The notes beneath the pieces are model-generated. The model saw only the letters and a list, made by a program, of their open reading frames with translations, had not been told where the DNA came from and did no database searches. A DNA stretch of 64,000 nt from Chitinophaga skermanii (GTDB lineage Bacteria; Bacteroidota; Bacteroidia; Chitinophagales; Chitinophagaceae), in assembly GCF_003259335.1 (NCBI RefSeq), contig NZ_QLLL01000001.1, positions 590,406-654,405 on the forward strand. The letters run 5' to 3'. Within the stretch, counting starts at the first letter, position 1; every line of letters begins with the position of its first letter. Positions 8,672 through 17,914 of the stretch are shown here, piece by piece. The position numbers and the translations under genes were made by a program.

Positions 8672-10393
8672 TTAGAACAAGAAATATCGCTGCGTCAATG
8701 GTAATTCCTTTAATGGCTCGCAAGTGATTGTTTCGCCGTCTACCTTTACTTCGTATGTTTCGGGGTTTACGGTAATATCCGGCGTGGCATTGTTGTGGAT
8801 CAAATCTTTCTTGCGTACTGTTCTACAGCCACTTACTGGAATAAGTTGTTTTTGCAAACCATATTGTTCACCAATATTGTTGTTGATGGCGGCTTGTGAT
8901 ACGAAGGTTACACAACTTTGCAATACTGCTTTACCATGTGCGCCAAACATATGCCTATAAATAACAGGTTGTGGTGTAGGAATCGAAGCATTGGGATCAC
9001 CCATTCTGCTAGCGGTGATGGTGCCACTTTTGATAATCATCTCCGGCTTCACACCAAAAAATGCCGGCTTCCACAATACGATGTCTGCAAGCTTTCCTTC
9101 TTCTAATGACCCCACATGCTGCGAAATCCCCTGGGCTAATGCCGCGTTAATCGTGTATTTAGCGATGTATCTTTTTACACGTAGGTTGTCGTTGTCTGTA
9201 CCTGCATCTTCTGGAAGCGCGCCTCTTTGTAGCTTCATTTTATGCGCCGTTTGCCATGTACGGGTAATTACTTCGCCTACACGTCCCATTGCTTGCGAGT
9301 CGGAACTCATAATACTGAACACGCCTAAGTCGTGTAAAATATCCTCCGCGGCAATGGTTTCTGGGCGTATGCGCGAATCAGCAAAGGCTACGTCTTCTGC
9401 TACTTTCTTGTCGAGGTGATGGCATACCATTAACATATCCAAATGCTCATCTATCGTATTCACGGTGTAGGGGCGCGTTGGGTTGGTACTTGCCGGTAAT
9501 ACATTTTCAAAAGATGCTGCACGGATAATATCAGGCGCGTGGCCGCCACCTGCTCCTTCTGTATGGAAGGTGTGAATAACCCTGCCATTAATAGCGTTCA
9601 TGGTATCTTCTAAAAAACCCGATTCGTTTAACGTATCGGTATGTATAGCTACTTGTACATCCATTTTATCCGCTACATGCAAGGCTGCATCGATGGTTGC
9701 TGGTGTGGCACCCCAATCCTCGTGTATTTTCAGTCCGAGTGCACCGGCCTCAATTTGTTCTACGAGCGGTGCTTCGGTTGCACAATTCCCTTTACCGAAG
9801 AAGCCCAAGTTCATAGGGTATTGCTCCGCGGCTTGTAACATCCGTTGTATGTTCCATGCACCTGGTGTAACGGTAGTGGCGTTTGTTCCATCTGCCGGCC
9901 CTGTACCGCCGCCTATCATGGTGGTAATACCACTGAATAGCGCATGGTCGATTTGTTGTGGACAAATGAAATGTATATGCGTATCTATACCACCGGCAGT
10001 AGCAATTAAATGGCTACCATTATGTACTTCTGTAGATGCACCGATGATAAGGTTTGGGTGAACGCCATCCTGGGTATCGGGGTTGCCCGATTGACCAATG
10101 CCCACTATTCTACCATCTTTCACCCCTATATCTCCTTTTACAATACCCCAATGGTCAATAATCATCACATTGGTTATTACCAAATCGGCTACTCCTTCAG
10201 CGCGCATGGCAGTAGCGGATTGTGCCATGCCATCGCGGATACTTTTACCGCCGCCGAACTTGCTTTCGTCGCCATGCACGTTGTAATCCTTTTCGATCTC
10301 GATTATCAAATTGGTATCGGCTAAGCGCACACGGTCGCCCTGCGTGGGTCCGTACATGCTAACGTATGTATGTTTAGGAACTTGTAAACTCAT
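8672..10393 (-). CDS. ureC: urease alpha (catalytic) subunit UreC
   Basis: The 573-residue catalytic subunit hydrolyses urea to ammonia and carbamate. GGIDTHIHF (near residue 136) gives the HxH nickel ligands. The bridging lysine that becomes carbamylated is K222 in GLKIHEDWG. The flap [20 protein letters not shown], with the mobile cysteine and catalytic histidine, lies near residue 320. [12 protein letters not shown] supplies the remaining aspartate ligand. All catalytic residues are present. It overlaps ureB by 4 nt (ATGA) and is followed directly by ureE. Full length and intact motifs suggest an active urease. Confidence 0.97.
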   Translation of the reverse strand: MSLQVPKHTYVSMYGPTQGDRVRLADTNLIIEIEKDYNVHGDESKFGGGKSIRDGMAQSATAMRAEGVADLVITNVMIIDHWGIVKGDIGVKDGRIVGIGQSGNPDTQDGVHPNLIIGASTEVHNGSHLIATAGGIDTHIHFICPQQIDHALFSGITTMIGGGTGPADGTNATTVTPGAWNIQRMLQAAEQYPMNLGFFGKGNCATEAPLVEQIEAGALGLKIHEDWGATPATIDAALHVADKMDVQVAIHTDTLNESGFLEDTMNAINGRVIHTFHTEGAGGGHAPDIIRAASFENVLPASTNPTRPYTVNTIDEHLDMLMVCHHLDKKVAEDVAFADSRIRPETIAAEDILHDLGVFSIMSSDSQAMGRVGEVITRTWQTAHKMKLQRGALPEDAGTDNDNLRVKRYIAKYTINAALAQGISQHVGSLEEGKLADIVLWKPAFFGVKPEMIIKSGTITASRMGDPNASIPTPQPVIYRHMFGAHGKAVLQSCVTFVSQAAINNNIGEQYGLQKQLIPVSGCRTVRKKDLIHNNATPDITVNPETYEVKVDGETITCEPLKELPLTQRYFLF

Positions 10394-10764
10394 GCTTTGT
10401 TGGTTTTAAAACCCAATGCCGCCGCTTTCTCAAGGGCTTGGGTTTTGATGTTCGGATCTTGTACAGCACCATTCACGAGGTTATTGAACCCCACAATTAC
10501 CTGCTTGCCGCCGAAGCGGGTAAGGCTTACCTCTTTTTCTTCTCCCGGTTCAAAGCGCACCGCGTTCCCGGCCGGGATATTTAATCGCCTACCGAAGGCT
10601 TGCTCGCGGTTGAACTGCATCATTTTATTCACCTCAAAAAAATGGAAGTGTGCGCCTATTTGGATAGGGCGGTCGCCGGTATTCACAACAGTTATGGTAA
10701 TGGTATCACGACCATCATTTGCTGTTATGTCACCTGCCTTGATAAAATATTCGCCAGGTATCAT
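10390..10764 (-). CDS. ureB: urease beta subunit UreB
   Basis: A small structural subunit of 124 residues with the family signature [16 protein letters not shown] at the start, [17 protein letters not shown] (about 31-47) and [12 protein letters not shown]. UreB is needed for UreA-UreB-UreC assembly and for the UreD/UreF docking site. It begins 12 nt after ureA and overlaps ureC by 4 nt. Confidence 0.95.
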   Translation of the reverse strand: MIPGEYFIKAGDITANDGRDTITITVVNTGDRPIQIGAHFHFFEVNKMMQFNREQAFGRRLNIPAGNAVRFEPGEEKEVSLTRFGGKQVIVGFNNLVNGAVQDPNIKTQALEKAAALGFKTNKA

Positions 10765-10776
10765 ACAAAAGTTTTT

Positions 10777-11079
10777 TTATTTAATGGGATGGTGTACAGT
10801 AACGAGTTTTGTACCGTCGGGAAAAGTAGCCTCGATTTGGATTTCGTCGATCATTTCAGGAATGCCCTCCATCACGTCTTCACGGGATAGAATGGTAGTA
10901 CCGTATTGCATAAGTTGTGCAACGGATTGCCCATCCCGGGCGGCTTCTTGTAAATGACTGGAAATGTAGGCGATGGCTTCGGGGTAGTTGAGTTTAAGGC
11001 CCCTGTTTTTTCGTTTAGCCGCAAGTTCGCCGGCTAAGAACAACAATAACTTCTCTGTTTCTCGTGCAGTTAGATGCAT
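10777..11079 (-). CDS. ureA: urease gamma subunit UreA
   Basis: At exactly 100 residues it has the normal UreA length. It starts [20 protein letters not shown] and ends with the family-typical [14 protein letters not shown]. It is a separate gene, not fused to ureB as in Helicobacter. It is the first gene of the eight-gene urease operon, and the operon promoter should lie upstream in 11080-11174. Confidence 0.96.
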   Translation of the reverse strand: MHLTARETEKLLLFLAGELAAKRKNRGLKLNYPEAIAYISSHLQEAARDGQSVAQLMQYGTTILSREDVMEGIPEMIDEIQIEATFPDGTKLVTVHHPIK

Positions 11080-11123
11080 ATTGTAACAATTGGTTGAGTA
11101 GTATTGCTTGGCGTATGACCATC

Positions 11124-11142
11124 GTAATTTAGATAAAATTAC
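11124..11142. promoter_or_regulatory. dyad upstream of the urease operon
   Basis: GTAATTT (11124-11130) and AAATTAC (11136-11142) are perfect inverted arms around a 5-nt spacer. The dyad lies 45-63 nt upstream of the ureA start and 69-87 nt upstream of the divergent hydrolase start. It could be an operator or chance AT-rich symmetry, and no regulator can be named. Confidence 0.3.
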
Positions 11143-11210
11143 CGAGCTAAAAATTTTTTAATTAGGATGTAGGGTTGATGAATAGTAAATTTAGAGAAAT
11201 GTTATACGCC

Positions 11211-12623
11211 ATGAAACGTTTTGTTATTTGCATATGGACGATGTTGATGACAGTAGGGGTATATGCACAAGATTTGCCACAGCAACTTTTAGAAAAATAT
11301 AATAACCGTGATTTCGCCGGTATCTACGCCCTGGGCAGCGAGCAAATGAAACAAATGGAATCTGAAAAAGACTTCACCAGTTACCTCGAATCTCTCCGCG
11401 AGGAAACAGGTTCTATCAACTTCGCTAAACCCTTGCAGAACTGTAATAGCTGGCATACCTTCGAATGGCGTGGCGAAAAGAAGAACCTCCGTGTAACTTG
11501 GGTAATGAAAGACAAGCAATCGTTTGATGATTATTTTATCGACGATGTTGTAATGCAACCCAATAGTAGAAGGCATTTCCCTCACGATAATCCACTCCAA
11601 TCTCACCAAGATTCTATAGTACACAATTACGCCACCGCCTATTTATTACAAGCTAATACCGCGGGCATGTCTATTGGCATTCTACGCAGCGGTAAAAAAT
11701 ATGTGTATAACTATGGTGCTATCCGCAAAAATGGGCCATTACCTTCGGCTGATAATATTTACGTGATGGGGTCAATTGCGAAAGTGTTTGTGGGTATGAT
11801 GTTAAGTCAAGCTGTGGTAGATAAAAAAGCGAAGTTCGACGACGATGTCCGGAAATACTTACCGGGTAATTACCCCAATCTCCAATACAACGGCACACCC
11901 ATTCAGCTGGTACAATTAGCCAATCATACATCTGGTTTACCACACGATTTAAGGGAATTGCCTTCATCCATTACAGATTTGCCTTTCTTGGATTTAATGA
12001 AAGCCATGGAAACGTATTATCCCAAAGACTCCCTCTTGCACGATCTTCACCAAGCTACCCTCGTAAGCCAACCAGGCACAACGTATAGTTACAACGGCCT
12101 CGCCTACCACGTACTAGTTGCTGCCCTAGAAACCATGTACAAACAGCCCTACGAACAAATACTTACCAACTTCCTCAAGAAGAACCTCAACATGTTCGAT
12201 ACCAAAATCGACCTCAGCGATGCCGATATGAAACGTATCGTAACAGGCTACAGGCCCAGCGGCGACACTATTCCTATGATTCAGTCATCCGGCTTCTTCT
12301 ACGGTGGTCCCCGCTTAAATTCAACCATCAATGATATGCTGAAGTTTGCCGTAGCACAGCTTTCGGGCAAGCATAAAGCCATGGAATTATCGCATCATCA
12401 AACTTTCGAAGATAAGTACAGGAAGGTGGGCATTAGTTGGATGCTAGGTACGAATTGCTTAGGACAATCAGAGATTTTCCACACAGGTTCTACCAGTGGT
12501 TCTTTCAATAGTATCTTGAAGCTTTATCCCAATCAACAATCAGCCTGCATTATTTTCACAAACGATGGTTCGGCACAAAACCGTTTATCGGCCGTGGAAC
12601 GTGGTATTATGTTGGATTTATAA
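11211..12623 (+). CDS. secreted serine hydrolase (beta-lactamase/S12 fold)
   Basis: The chosen ATG gives a clean signal peptide (MKRFVICIWTMLMTVGVYAQ). Upstream in-frame starts at 11175 (TTG) and 11178 (ATG) would only add a non-hydrophobic lead. About residues 20-120 resemble the small DUF3887-type alpha/beta domain. Residues from about 140 on are a class C beta-lactamase-related domain with SIAK (SxxK nucleophile), YNG (YxN) and HTG (third motif) in the right order. Such proteins are usually D-aminopeptidases, esterases or peptidoglycan-related hydrolases and not true beta-lactamases. It is divergent from the urease operon. The substrate is unknown. Confidence 0.85.
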   Translation: MKRFVICIWTMLMTVGVYAQDLPQQLLEKYNNRDFAGIYALGSEQMKQMESEKDFTSYLESLREETGSINFAKPLQNCNSWHTFEWRGEKKNLRVTWVMKDKQSFDDYFIDDVVMQPNSRRHFPHDNPLQSHQDSIVHNYATAYLLQANTAGMSIGILRSGKKYVYNYGAIRKNGPLPSADNIYVMGSIAKVFVGMMLSQAVVDKKAKFDDDVRKYLPGNYPNLQYNGTPIQLVQLANHTSGLPHDLRELPSSITDLPFLDLMKAMETYYPKDSLLHDLHQATLVSQPGTTYSYNGLAYHVLVAALETMYKQPYEQILTNFLKKNLNMFDTKIDLSDADMKRIVTGYRPSGDTIPMIQSSGFFYGGPRLNSTINDMLKFAVAQLSGKHKAMELSHHQTFEDKYRKVGISWMLGTNCLGQSEIFHTGSTSGSFNSILKLYPNQQSACIIFTNDGSAQNRLSAVERGIMLDL

Positions 12624-12716
12624 GTGTTTTCCCAACAATGCCGCTCGTAAAACTCTGCTAACACCGTGTTTTCTTTCTTGTATATTTAGGGCATCCACAC
12701 TAAATCATATAAAATC

Positions 12717-14972
12717 ATGTTTCAACGCGGCATTGTATTATTTGTTAGCATGTTGCTTAGCAGCCAGCTGTTTGGCCAAATTTCCGATCCCATTAATATT
12801 ATTCCACAACCGGCCTCTGTGAAGGTCCTGGAAGGATCGTTTTCGTTAAACGGCAAAACAAGAATTATGTCAACCGCAGCTTTCTTGCCGGTGGCTAAAT
12901 TATTGTCATCACAACCTTATATTACGCATCGTTCTGTGTACGTAAGCTCTAATGCAACTACAGCTGCTAACACTATTTCGTTTAAAACACTTAAAACCAA
13001 AGGCGATTCTACAGCGTATCGATTGCACATTACCCCCGACCATATTACCATCTATGCACGTTCTGCACAAGGGGCTTTGTATGGTATGCAATCTTTACAA
13101 CAAATTATTCTTACACGCAATGATGTAACAGCTATTCCAGCTGTTGATATCCAAGATAGCGCGCGGTTCTCGTACCGCGGTATGCACCTCGATGTATCGC
13201 GTAACTTTTTCCCTGTTGCCGAGGTGAAGAAATTATTGGAGGTGATGAGCTTGTACAAACTTAATACCTTCCATTGGCACCTCGTAGATGGCGCAGGTTG
13301 GAGATTGGATATTAAAAAGTACCCCGAACTCACAAAACACGCAGCTTTCCGCACACAAAACACGCATGCCGATTGGCGCAAAACCCGCCCAAGCCGTTAC
13401 AGCGAAGAAGGTCGTGCTAGTGCCTACGGCGGTTACTACACGCAGCAGCAAGCCCGCGAAGTAGTTGCCTATGCCAAAGAACTCGGCATTACCGTAATCC
13501 CGGAAATCGAAATGCCCGGCCATAGCGAAGAAGTGTTAGCGGTTTATCCACATTTAAGCTGTAGCGGTATTCCCTACACAAACGGCGATTTCTGTATCGG
13601 CAACGATAGCACGTTTACTTTCCTTGAAGATGTACTTACCGAAGTAATGGACATTTTCCCTTCCAAATATATCCACATTGGTGGCGATGAAGCCAGCAAA
13701 CGCGCATGGAAAACTTGCCCTAAATGCAAAAAGCGCATGGATACAGAACATTTAAAAGATGTCGACGAATTACAATCCTATGCAGTAAAACGTATGGAGA
13801 AATTCCTCGTGAAAAATAAACGCAAACTCTTAGGATGGGATGAAATCCTAGAAGGAGGCCTTGCGCCGGAAGCGACGGTTATGAGCTGGAGAGGTGAAAA
13901 AGGAGGCATCGAAGCAGCCAAACAAGGTCATGATGTAATTATGACACCGGAGAATTTCCTCTACTTCGATCACCCACAAGCCGAATTATCCAAACAGCCG
14001 AAAGGCTTCGGCCCTCACTTACCTTTACGTAAAGTGTACTTCTACGAACCACAACCCGCAGAATTAACAGCCGACGAAGCTAAGCACGTACTCGGTGCGC
14101 AAGCCAATACGTGGACAGAATACATCCCCACTTCAGAACACCTCGAATACATGATGTTCCCACGCGTATTTGCCGTAGCTGAACTCAACTGGACGCAGAA
14201 AGAACTGAAAAACTGGCCGAGCTTCCAAAAGCGCTTACGTGCCCACGCAGGTATGCTACAAAGGATGTTCATTAACTACTGCCGACCTTCCAATGCCGTA
14301 GAATTTGAAACACAAGTAGATAAAGCCGCGCAAACAATTTCCGTTCGTATGGAAAGTGAACATTATCAACCTCAAATTCGTTATACGCTCGATGGTTCCA
14401 CGCCTACTATGCAATCGCCCCTTTATACCGGCCCTGTACCGGTTAAAGGCCACGCAGTTGTAGCTGCCGCGATCTTTGAAGATACGTTGGCACTTAGTGA
14501 ACCCTCTACAATCGATATCAATTTCCACAAGGCCATTGGCAAAAAAGTAACGTACAATGCACCGTACAGTAAGAAATACCACGCACAAGATGATAGCACG
14601 TTAACAAACGGCTACACAGGTAACTATTCTTATAGCGATGGTCAATGGCAAGGTTTCGATGGAAAAGACGGTATAGATGTAACAATCGACCTTGGCACTA
14701 CGCAAAATGTGAATAAAGTGTCGATGCGTTTTATGCAAATGATTGGCGTAGGTATTTATATGCCGGGTAGCATCGAGATATTAACATCGAACGACGGGGT
14801 GAATTTCACGTCTGCCGCCACGATTCAAAACGATGTACCTGCTACGCGCGATGTACCAGAAGTAAAAACATACAGCACTACGCTGAACAACGTACAAACA
14901 CGTTACCTTCGCGTTGTTGCCAAGAATGTGCAACGTGGTTTCCTCTTTACAGATGAAATCACCGTCGACTAA
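12717..14972 (+). CDS. GH20 beta-N-acetylhexosaminidase with C-terminal F5/8 domain
   Basis: A secreted multidomain enzyme of 751 residues. It has a signal peptide (1-21), a GH20b-like N-terminal domain (about 25-145), the GH20 barrel (about 148-490) with the catalytic pair D324-E325 in HIGGDE, a chitobiase C-terminal-type domain (about 540-605, IRYTLDGSTP) and a discoidin/F5-8 type C carbohydrate-binding domain (about 620-751). It removes terminal GlcNAc or GalNAc from chitooligomers or glycans. Together with the GH20 and GH18 genes further on, this gives the window a strong amino-sugar theme. It stands between the serine hydrolase and the aldo/keto reductase and may be read together with the latter (41 nt between stop and next start). 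Confidence 0.93.
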   Translation: MFQRGIVLFVSMLLSSQLFGQISDPINIIPQPASVKVLEGSFSLNGKTRIMSTAAFLPVAKLLSSQPYITHRSVYVSSNATTAANTISFKTLKTKGDSTAYRLHITPDHITIYARSAQGALYGMQSLQQIILTRNDVTAIPAVDIQDSARFSYRGMHLDVSRNFFPVAEVKKLLEVMSLYKLNTFHWHLVDGAGWRLDIKKYPELTKHAAFRTQNTHADWRKTRPSRYSEEGRASAYGGYYTQQQAREVVAYAKELGITVIPEIEMPGHSEEVLAVYPHLSCSGIPYTNGDFCIGNDSTFTFLEDVLTEVMDIFPSKYIHIGGDEASKRAWKTCPKCKKRMDTEHLKDVDELQSYAVKRMEKFLVKNKRKLLGWDEILEGGLAPEATVMSWRGEKGGIEAAKQGHDVIMTPENFLYFDHPQAELSKQPKGFGPHLPLRKVYFYEPQPAELTADEAKHVLGAQANTWTEYIPTSEHLEYMMFPRVFAVAELNWTQKELKNWPSFQKRLRAHAGMLQRMFINYCRPSNAVEFETQVDKAAQTISVRMESEHYQPQIRYTLDGSTPTMQSPLYTGPVPVKGHAVVAAAIFEDTLALSEPSTIDINFHKAIGKKVTYNAPYSKKYHAQDDSTLTNGYTGNYSYSDGQWQGFDGKDGIDVTIDLGTTQNVNKVSMRFMQMIGVGIYMPGSIEILTSNDGVNFTSAATIQNDVPATRDVPEVKTYSTTLNNVQTRYLRVVAKNVQRGFLFTDEITVD

Positions 14973-15013
14973 AAGGTACAATTATTGTGCAAAAGCATAT
15001 AAATAAGCAAGAT

Positions 15014-15910
15014 ATGGAATACAATGTTTTGGGAAATTCGGATTTGAAAGTGAGTGAAATCTCGTTCGGATGCATGAGTTTAGGCACAAACGATGCCGAT
15101 AACGAGGAAGTGATTAGGAATGCCATATTGGAAGGTATTAACTTGTTTGATACGGCAGATTTATATGCACAAGGATATAACGAAATCACGCTCGGTAAAG
15201 CCTTACGTGGCCAACGTAAAAAAGTATATATCGCCACCAAAGTGGGTAACCGCTGGAATAACGATGGCGAAGGATGGCATTGGGATGCTAGCAAGGAATG
15301 GATTCTACAAGCTGTAGAAGAAAGTCTCAAACGCTTGCAAACCGATTATATCGACTTATACCAATTACACGGCGGCACCATGGAAGATAATATCGACGAG
15401 GTAATTGAAGCATTCGAATTATTAAAACAACAAGGTAAAATTCGCCATTACGGGATTTCAAGCATTCGTCCGAATGTGATCCGCGAATACGTAGCTAAAT
15501 CGAATATCAGTAGCGTAATGATGCAATACGGTTTGCTCGATCGCCGCCCGGAAGAAGAATGCCTGCCTTTGTTGGAAGAAAATAATATCGGTGTACTAGC
15601 ACGTGGTAGCTTGGCGAAAGGTATGTTGGTGTACAAACGCCCTACTACCTTCTTAGATCATACCGAAGAAGATGTGAAACGCGTGGCCATGGCTGTACGC
15701 AGTGTAAGCGGCCCGAAACGTAACGCAGCCCAAACAGCATTGGAATTCGTATTACAAAACCCGGCTGTTACATCGGCAGTAGTAGGTATTCGCACCATGA
15801 ATCACCTCCGCGATGCAGTGGGTGTATGTGATGCACCAGGTATGACTAATGCCGAGTACAAATCCTTATTGGATGCAGCACCGGCACATTTTTATCAAGA
15901 ACACAGGTAA
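15014..15910 (+). CDS. aldo/keto reductase
   Basis: A TIM-barrel NADPH-dependent reductase of 298 residues. DTADLYAQGYNE contains the catalytic Asp and Tyr, the lysine follows in IATKVG, and the histidine is in LYQLHGG. The ATG at 15014 gives the family start MEYNVLGNSDLKVS; an upstream in-frame GTG at 14987 is less likely. Its closest type is the YqkF/general stress protein 69-like group. The end of the gene matters for the neighbourhood: near-copies of its last codons and stop occur ahead of thioredoxin genes 2-4, marking it as the edge of the ancestral duplication unit. Confidence 0.9.
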   Translation: MEYNVLGNSDLKVSEISFGCMSLGTNDADNEEVIRNAILEGINLFDTADLYAQGYNEITLGKALRGQRKKVYIATKVGNRWNNDGEGWHWDASKEWILQAVEESLKRLQTDYIDLYQLHGGTMEDNIDEVIEAFELLKQQGKIRHYGISSIRPNVIREYVAKSNISSVMMQYGLLDRRPEEECLPLLEENNIGVLARGSLAKGMLVYKRPTTFLDHTEEDVKRVAMAVRSVSGPKRNAAQTALEFVLQNPAVTSAVVGIRTMNHLRDAVGVCDAPGMTNAEYKSLLDAAPAHFYQEHR

Positions 15911-15930
15911 GCGATTTTTACTCAATACAT

Positions 15931-15998
15931 ACATCGATAGTTTTGAGCAATTCCTCGAAACTATCGATGTTACTTGACCCCGGGGACACTCCAATTGT
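15931..15998 (+). promoter_or_regulatory. dyad and promoter of thioredoxin gene 1
   Basis: A 17-nt inverted repeat (15931-15947 and 15954-15970, 16 of 17 pairs plus one G-T) with a 6-nt spacer abuts a TTAC/CTTGA core at 15970. The -7 position (about 15991) reads CCAATTGT, a weak match. The dyad is the longest of the five. Confidence 0.6.
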
Positions 15999-16017
15999 TA
16001 ATATTTAAACCCCTAAA

Positions 16018-16341
16018 ATGATCTTTGTAACTTCAGACAATAGATTTGAAAGTGATGTTTTATATGTTGATAAGTTAGTATTAGTAGATGTGGTAGCTGA
16101 ATGGTGTAGACCCTGTAAAGAGATGAGGCCAATCATGGAAGAATTAGCGAAGACATTTGCTGGGAAATTAATTGTTGGGTTGATTGATTTAGATAGTAAT
16201 CCCAAAACAGCTAAGCATTATAAAATTCATTCAATACCCACTTTCTTATTATTTAAAAACGGAAAGCTAGTAGAAAAAATAGTGGGCGCTCATCCCATGG
16301 CTGAATTTGTAAAGCATATTGAAAAGCATGGTAGCGTATAA
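16018..16341 (+). CDS. thioredoxin 1 of array (CRPC active site)
   Basis: A stand-alone thioredoxin domain of 107 residues with no signal peptide, so it should be cytoplasmic. The redox motif is WCRPC (C30, C33) in place of the canonical WCGPC. The buried aspartate D24 and the cis-proline loop (HSIPTF) are present. The tryptophan that normally precedes AEWC is valine here (VVAEWC). An Arg between the cysteines would change the redox potential or partner choice compared with Gly, by analogy with studied thioredoxins. It sits 107 nt after the aldo/keto reductase with its own promoter region. Confidence 0.92.
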   Translation: MIFVTSDNRFESDVLYVDKLVLVDVVAEWCRPCKEMRPIMEELAKTFAGKLIVGLIDLDSNPKTAKHYKIHSIPTFLLFKNGKLVEKIVGAHPMAEFVKHIEKHGSV

Positions 16342-16380
16342 AGCCTATTTTATATATTGCAATATCCCCCTTCTCCAACC

Positions 16381-16404
16381 ATTACAAGCAAGTTCACAGG
16401 TAAG
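16381..16404 (+). repeat. relic of the aldo/keto reductase 3' end ahead of thioredoxin 2
   Basis: The word cacaggtaag recurs here, within a diverged match to the last codons and stop of the aldo/keto reductase (15894-15926). It lies 98 nt before the thioredoxin 2 start, close to the 107 nt in the original. Confidence 0.6.
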
Positions 16405-16416
16405 TATTTTTTAATA

Positions 16417-16482
16417 AATATATCGATAGCTATATCGGAACGATTGATATATTACTTCAACCCCGGATACACACTATTTTTC
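16417..16482 (+). promoter_or_regulatory. dyad and promoter of thioredoxin gene 2
   Basis: Imperfect dyad with 8-nt perfect outer arms (16417-16424, 16446-16453) centred at the same distance from the start (about 67 nt) as in unit 1. TTAC follows at 16452, and a TATTTTTC at 16475 is a fair -7 element. Confidence 0.5.
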
Positions 16483-16501
16483 ATATTAAACCTTTAAAAA
16501 A

Positions 16502-16816
16502 ATGGTACTCATAACAGATGATAGCTTTAATTCAGATGTTTTAAACGCAACAGGATTAGTTTTAGTAGATATGTGGGCTGAATGGTGTAGACCTTGTAAA
16601 GAAATGAGGCCCATTATAGAAGAATTAGCCATGAACTATGCTGGTCAAATAACTGTTGGTAATTTCAATGTAGAAGATAATCCTAGGATACCTCCACAGT
16701 ATGATGTTCATTCAATACCCACTTTCTTGTTTTTTAAAGATGGAAAGCTGCTAGATAAAATAGTAGGTGCTCATCCCAAAGAAGAATATGAAAACAGGAT
16801 TGAAAAGTATAAGTAG
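16502..16816 (+). CDS. thioredoxin 2 of array (CRPC active site)
   Basis: A thioredoxin of 104 residues with WCRPC (C29, C32), buried D23 and the HSIPTF cis-proline loop. Here the usual tryptophan is kept (MWAEWC). It is most like thioredoxin 1: both share WCRPCKEMRPI and HSIPTF. They are therefore likely sister copies, distinct from genes 3-5. No signal peptide. The exchange partner and reductase are not in the window. Confidence 0.92.
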   Translation: MVLITDDSFNSDVLNATGLVLVDMWAEWCRPCKEMRPIIEELAMNYAGQITVGNFNVEDNPRIPPQYDVHSIPTFLFFKDGKLLDKIVGAHPKEEYENRIEKYK

Positions 16817-16867
16817 TTTGCAAGCATAGTTTATTATACGTTCCCCCTCACTTCCCCAGCCAATCAT

Positions 16868-16900
16868 TAACAAGACCACAGGTAAGCAATTTTTCTCAAT
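16868..16900 (+). repeat. relic of the aldo/keto reductase 3' end ahead of thioredoxin 3
   Basis: This 33-nt stretch matches 15894-15926 with only a few differences, including caaga.cacaggtaagc and ctcaat. It now lies in non-coding DNA 97 nt before the thioredoxin 3 start. Confidence 0.75.
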
Positions 16901-16905
16901 CTACG

Positions 16906-16972
16906 CATCTATAGTATTGATCTATACATCAATACAGTTGATGTTGCTTGAACCCGTATACACAGAACTTTG
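16906..16972 (+). promoter_or_regulatory. dyad and promoter of thioredoxin gene 3
   Basis: Arms 16906-16921 and 16928-16943 (16 nt, three mismatches, perfect inner gtattgat/atcaatac) flank a 6-nt spacer. TTG at 16944-16946, an 18-nt spacer and GAACTTTG at 16965-16972 resemble the Bacteroidota -33/-7 pair. Confidence 0.65.
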
Positions 16973-16996
16973 TTAATAATTAAAAACCAAAAAAAT

Positions 16997-17314
16997 ATGG
17001 CACTTGAATTTACCGGCAGTAACTTCGAAACAGAAGTATTAAATAATGATAAATTAGTAGTTGTAGATATGTGGGCCGAATGGTGCAGTCCTTGCCGAGC
17101 ACTTGCTCCTATTATAGAAGAATTATATAAAGATTTTAGAGGACAGGTAGATGTTGGAAAAGTTAACATCGATCATAACCCGCAATTAGCTATTGATTAT
17201 GACGTTCGTTCAATACCGGCTATCTTATTTTTTAAAGGAGGTAGACTGGTAGATACAGTAGTAGGCGCTCGTCCCAAGGCTGAATTTGAAAAGAAGATTA
17301 TGGCGCATATGTAG
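16997..17314 (+). CDS. thioredoxin 3 of array (CSPC active site)
   Basis: A thioredoxin of 105 residues. The ATG at 16997 gives MALEFTGSNFE, matching the start of genes 4 and 5; the in-frame ATG at 16970 overlaps the promoter and is rejected. The redox motif is WCSPC (C30, C33), with D24 and the RSIPAI cis-proline loop intact. The Ser variant sits between the CRPC and CGPC copies in both sequence and map order. Cytoplasmic, no leader. Confidence 0.92.
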   Translation: MALEFTGSNFETEVLNNDKLVVVDMWAEWCSPCRALAPIIEELYKDFRGQVDVGKVNIDHNPQLAIDYDVRSIPAILFFKGGRLVDTVVGARPKAEFEKKIMAHM

Positions 17315-17371
17315 TTTGTTACTTGTACAGTTATTTATACGTTTTCCCCTACCCCTTCCCAGCTAATCATT

Positions 17372-17403
17372 ATCAAGACCACAGGTAAGCAATTTTTCTC
17401 AAT
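17372..17403 (+). repeat. relic of the aldo/keto reductase 3' end ahead of thioredoxin 4
   Basis: The best-preserved copy: atcaaga.cacaggtaagc followed by an attttt run and ctcaat, differing from 15894-15926 at about three bases and one indel. It ends 95 nt before the thioredoxin 4 start. Confidence 0.78.
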
Positions 17404-17408
17404 CTACG

Positions 17409-17475
17409 CATCAATAGTATTGATCTATACATCAATACAATCGATGTTGCTTGAACCCGTATACAAATACCTTTG
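17409..17475 (+). promoter_or_regulatory. dyad and promoter of thioredoxin gene 4
   Basis: Arms 17409-17424 and 17431-17446 match at 14 of 16 positions around the same 6-nt spacer (ctatac) seen in unit 3. TTG at 17447-17449 is 18 nt before TACCTTTG (17468-17475), an exact -7 consensus. This is the clearest promoter of the array. Confidence 0.75.
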
Positions 17476-17498
17476 TTAATAATAAAAACCCAAAACAT

Positions 17499-17816
17499 AT
17501 GGCACTTGAATTCACCGACGCAAACTTCGAAACAGAAGTAATCAACTCAGACAAATTAGTAGTTGTAGATATGTGGGCCGAATGGTGCGGTCCTTGTAGA
17601 GCAATTGGTCCTATCATTGAAGAATTATCAAAAGATTACGCAGGACAAGTAGATATCGGCAAAGTAAATGTCGATCATAACCCTGAAACAGCGGTTGACT
17701 ACGGTATTACTTCTATTCCGGCTATCTTATTCTTTAAAGGTGGTAAGGTAGTAGATAAAATTACAGGCGCAGTACCTAAAGCAGTACTCGAAAGAAAGAT
17801 TCAAATGAACATGTAG
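17499..17816 (+). CDS. thioredoxin 4 of array (canonical CGPC)
   Basis: A thioredoxin of 105 residues with the canonical WCGPC (C30, C33), buried D24, and the TSIPAI cis-proline loop. The ATG at 17499 is chosen because 17451, the next in-frame start upstream, lies within the promoter. Its conventional active site and strongest promoter make it the best candidate for the housekeeping thioredoxin. It shares its 3' flank with gene 5. Confidence 0.94.
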   Translation: MALEFTDANFETEVINSDKLVVVDMWAEWCGPCRAIGPIIEELSKDYAGQVDIGKVNVDHNPETAVDYGITSIPAILFFKGGKVVDKITGAVPKAVLERKIQMNM

Positions 17817-17914
17817 TCGATTTCCATGTATTACAAGGTGCATATTATTCAACAAATATTTCTTGTACGGAACCTTTGTTGTTAATAAGCAGGCTTTTTA
17901 TACCCTAACGTGAA

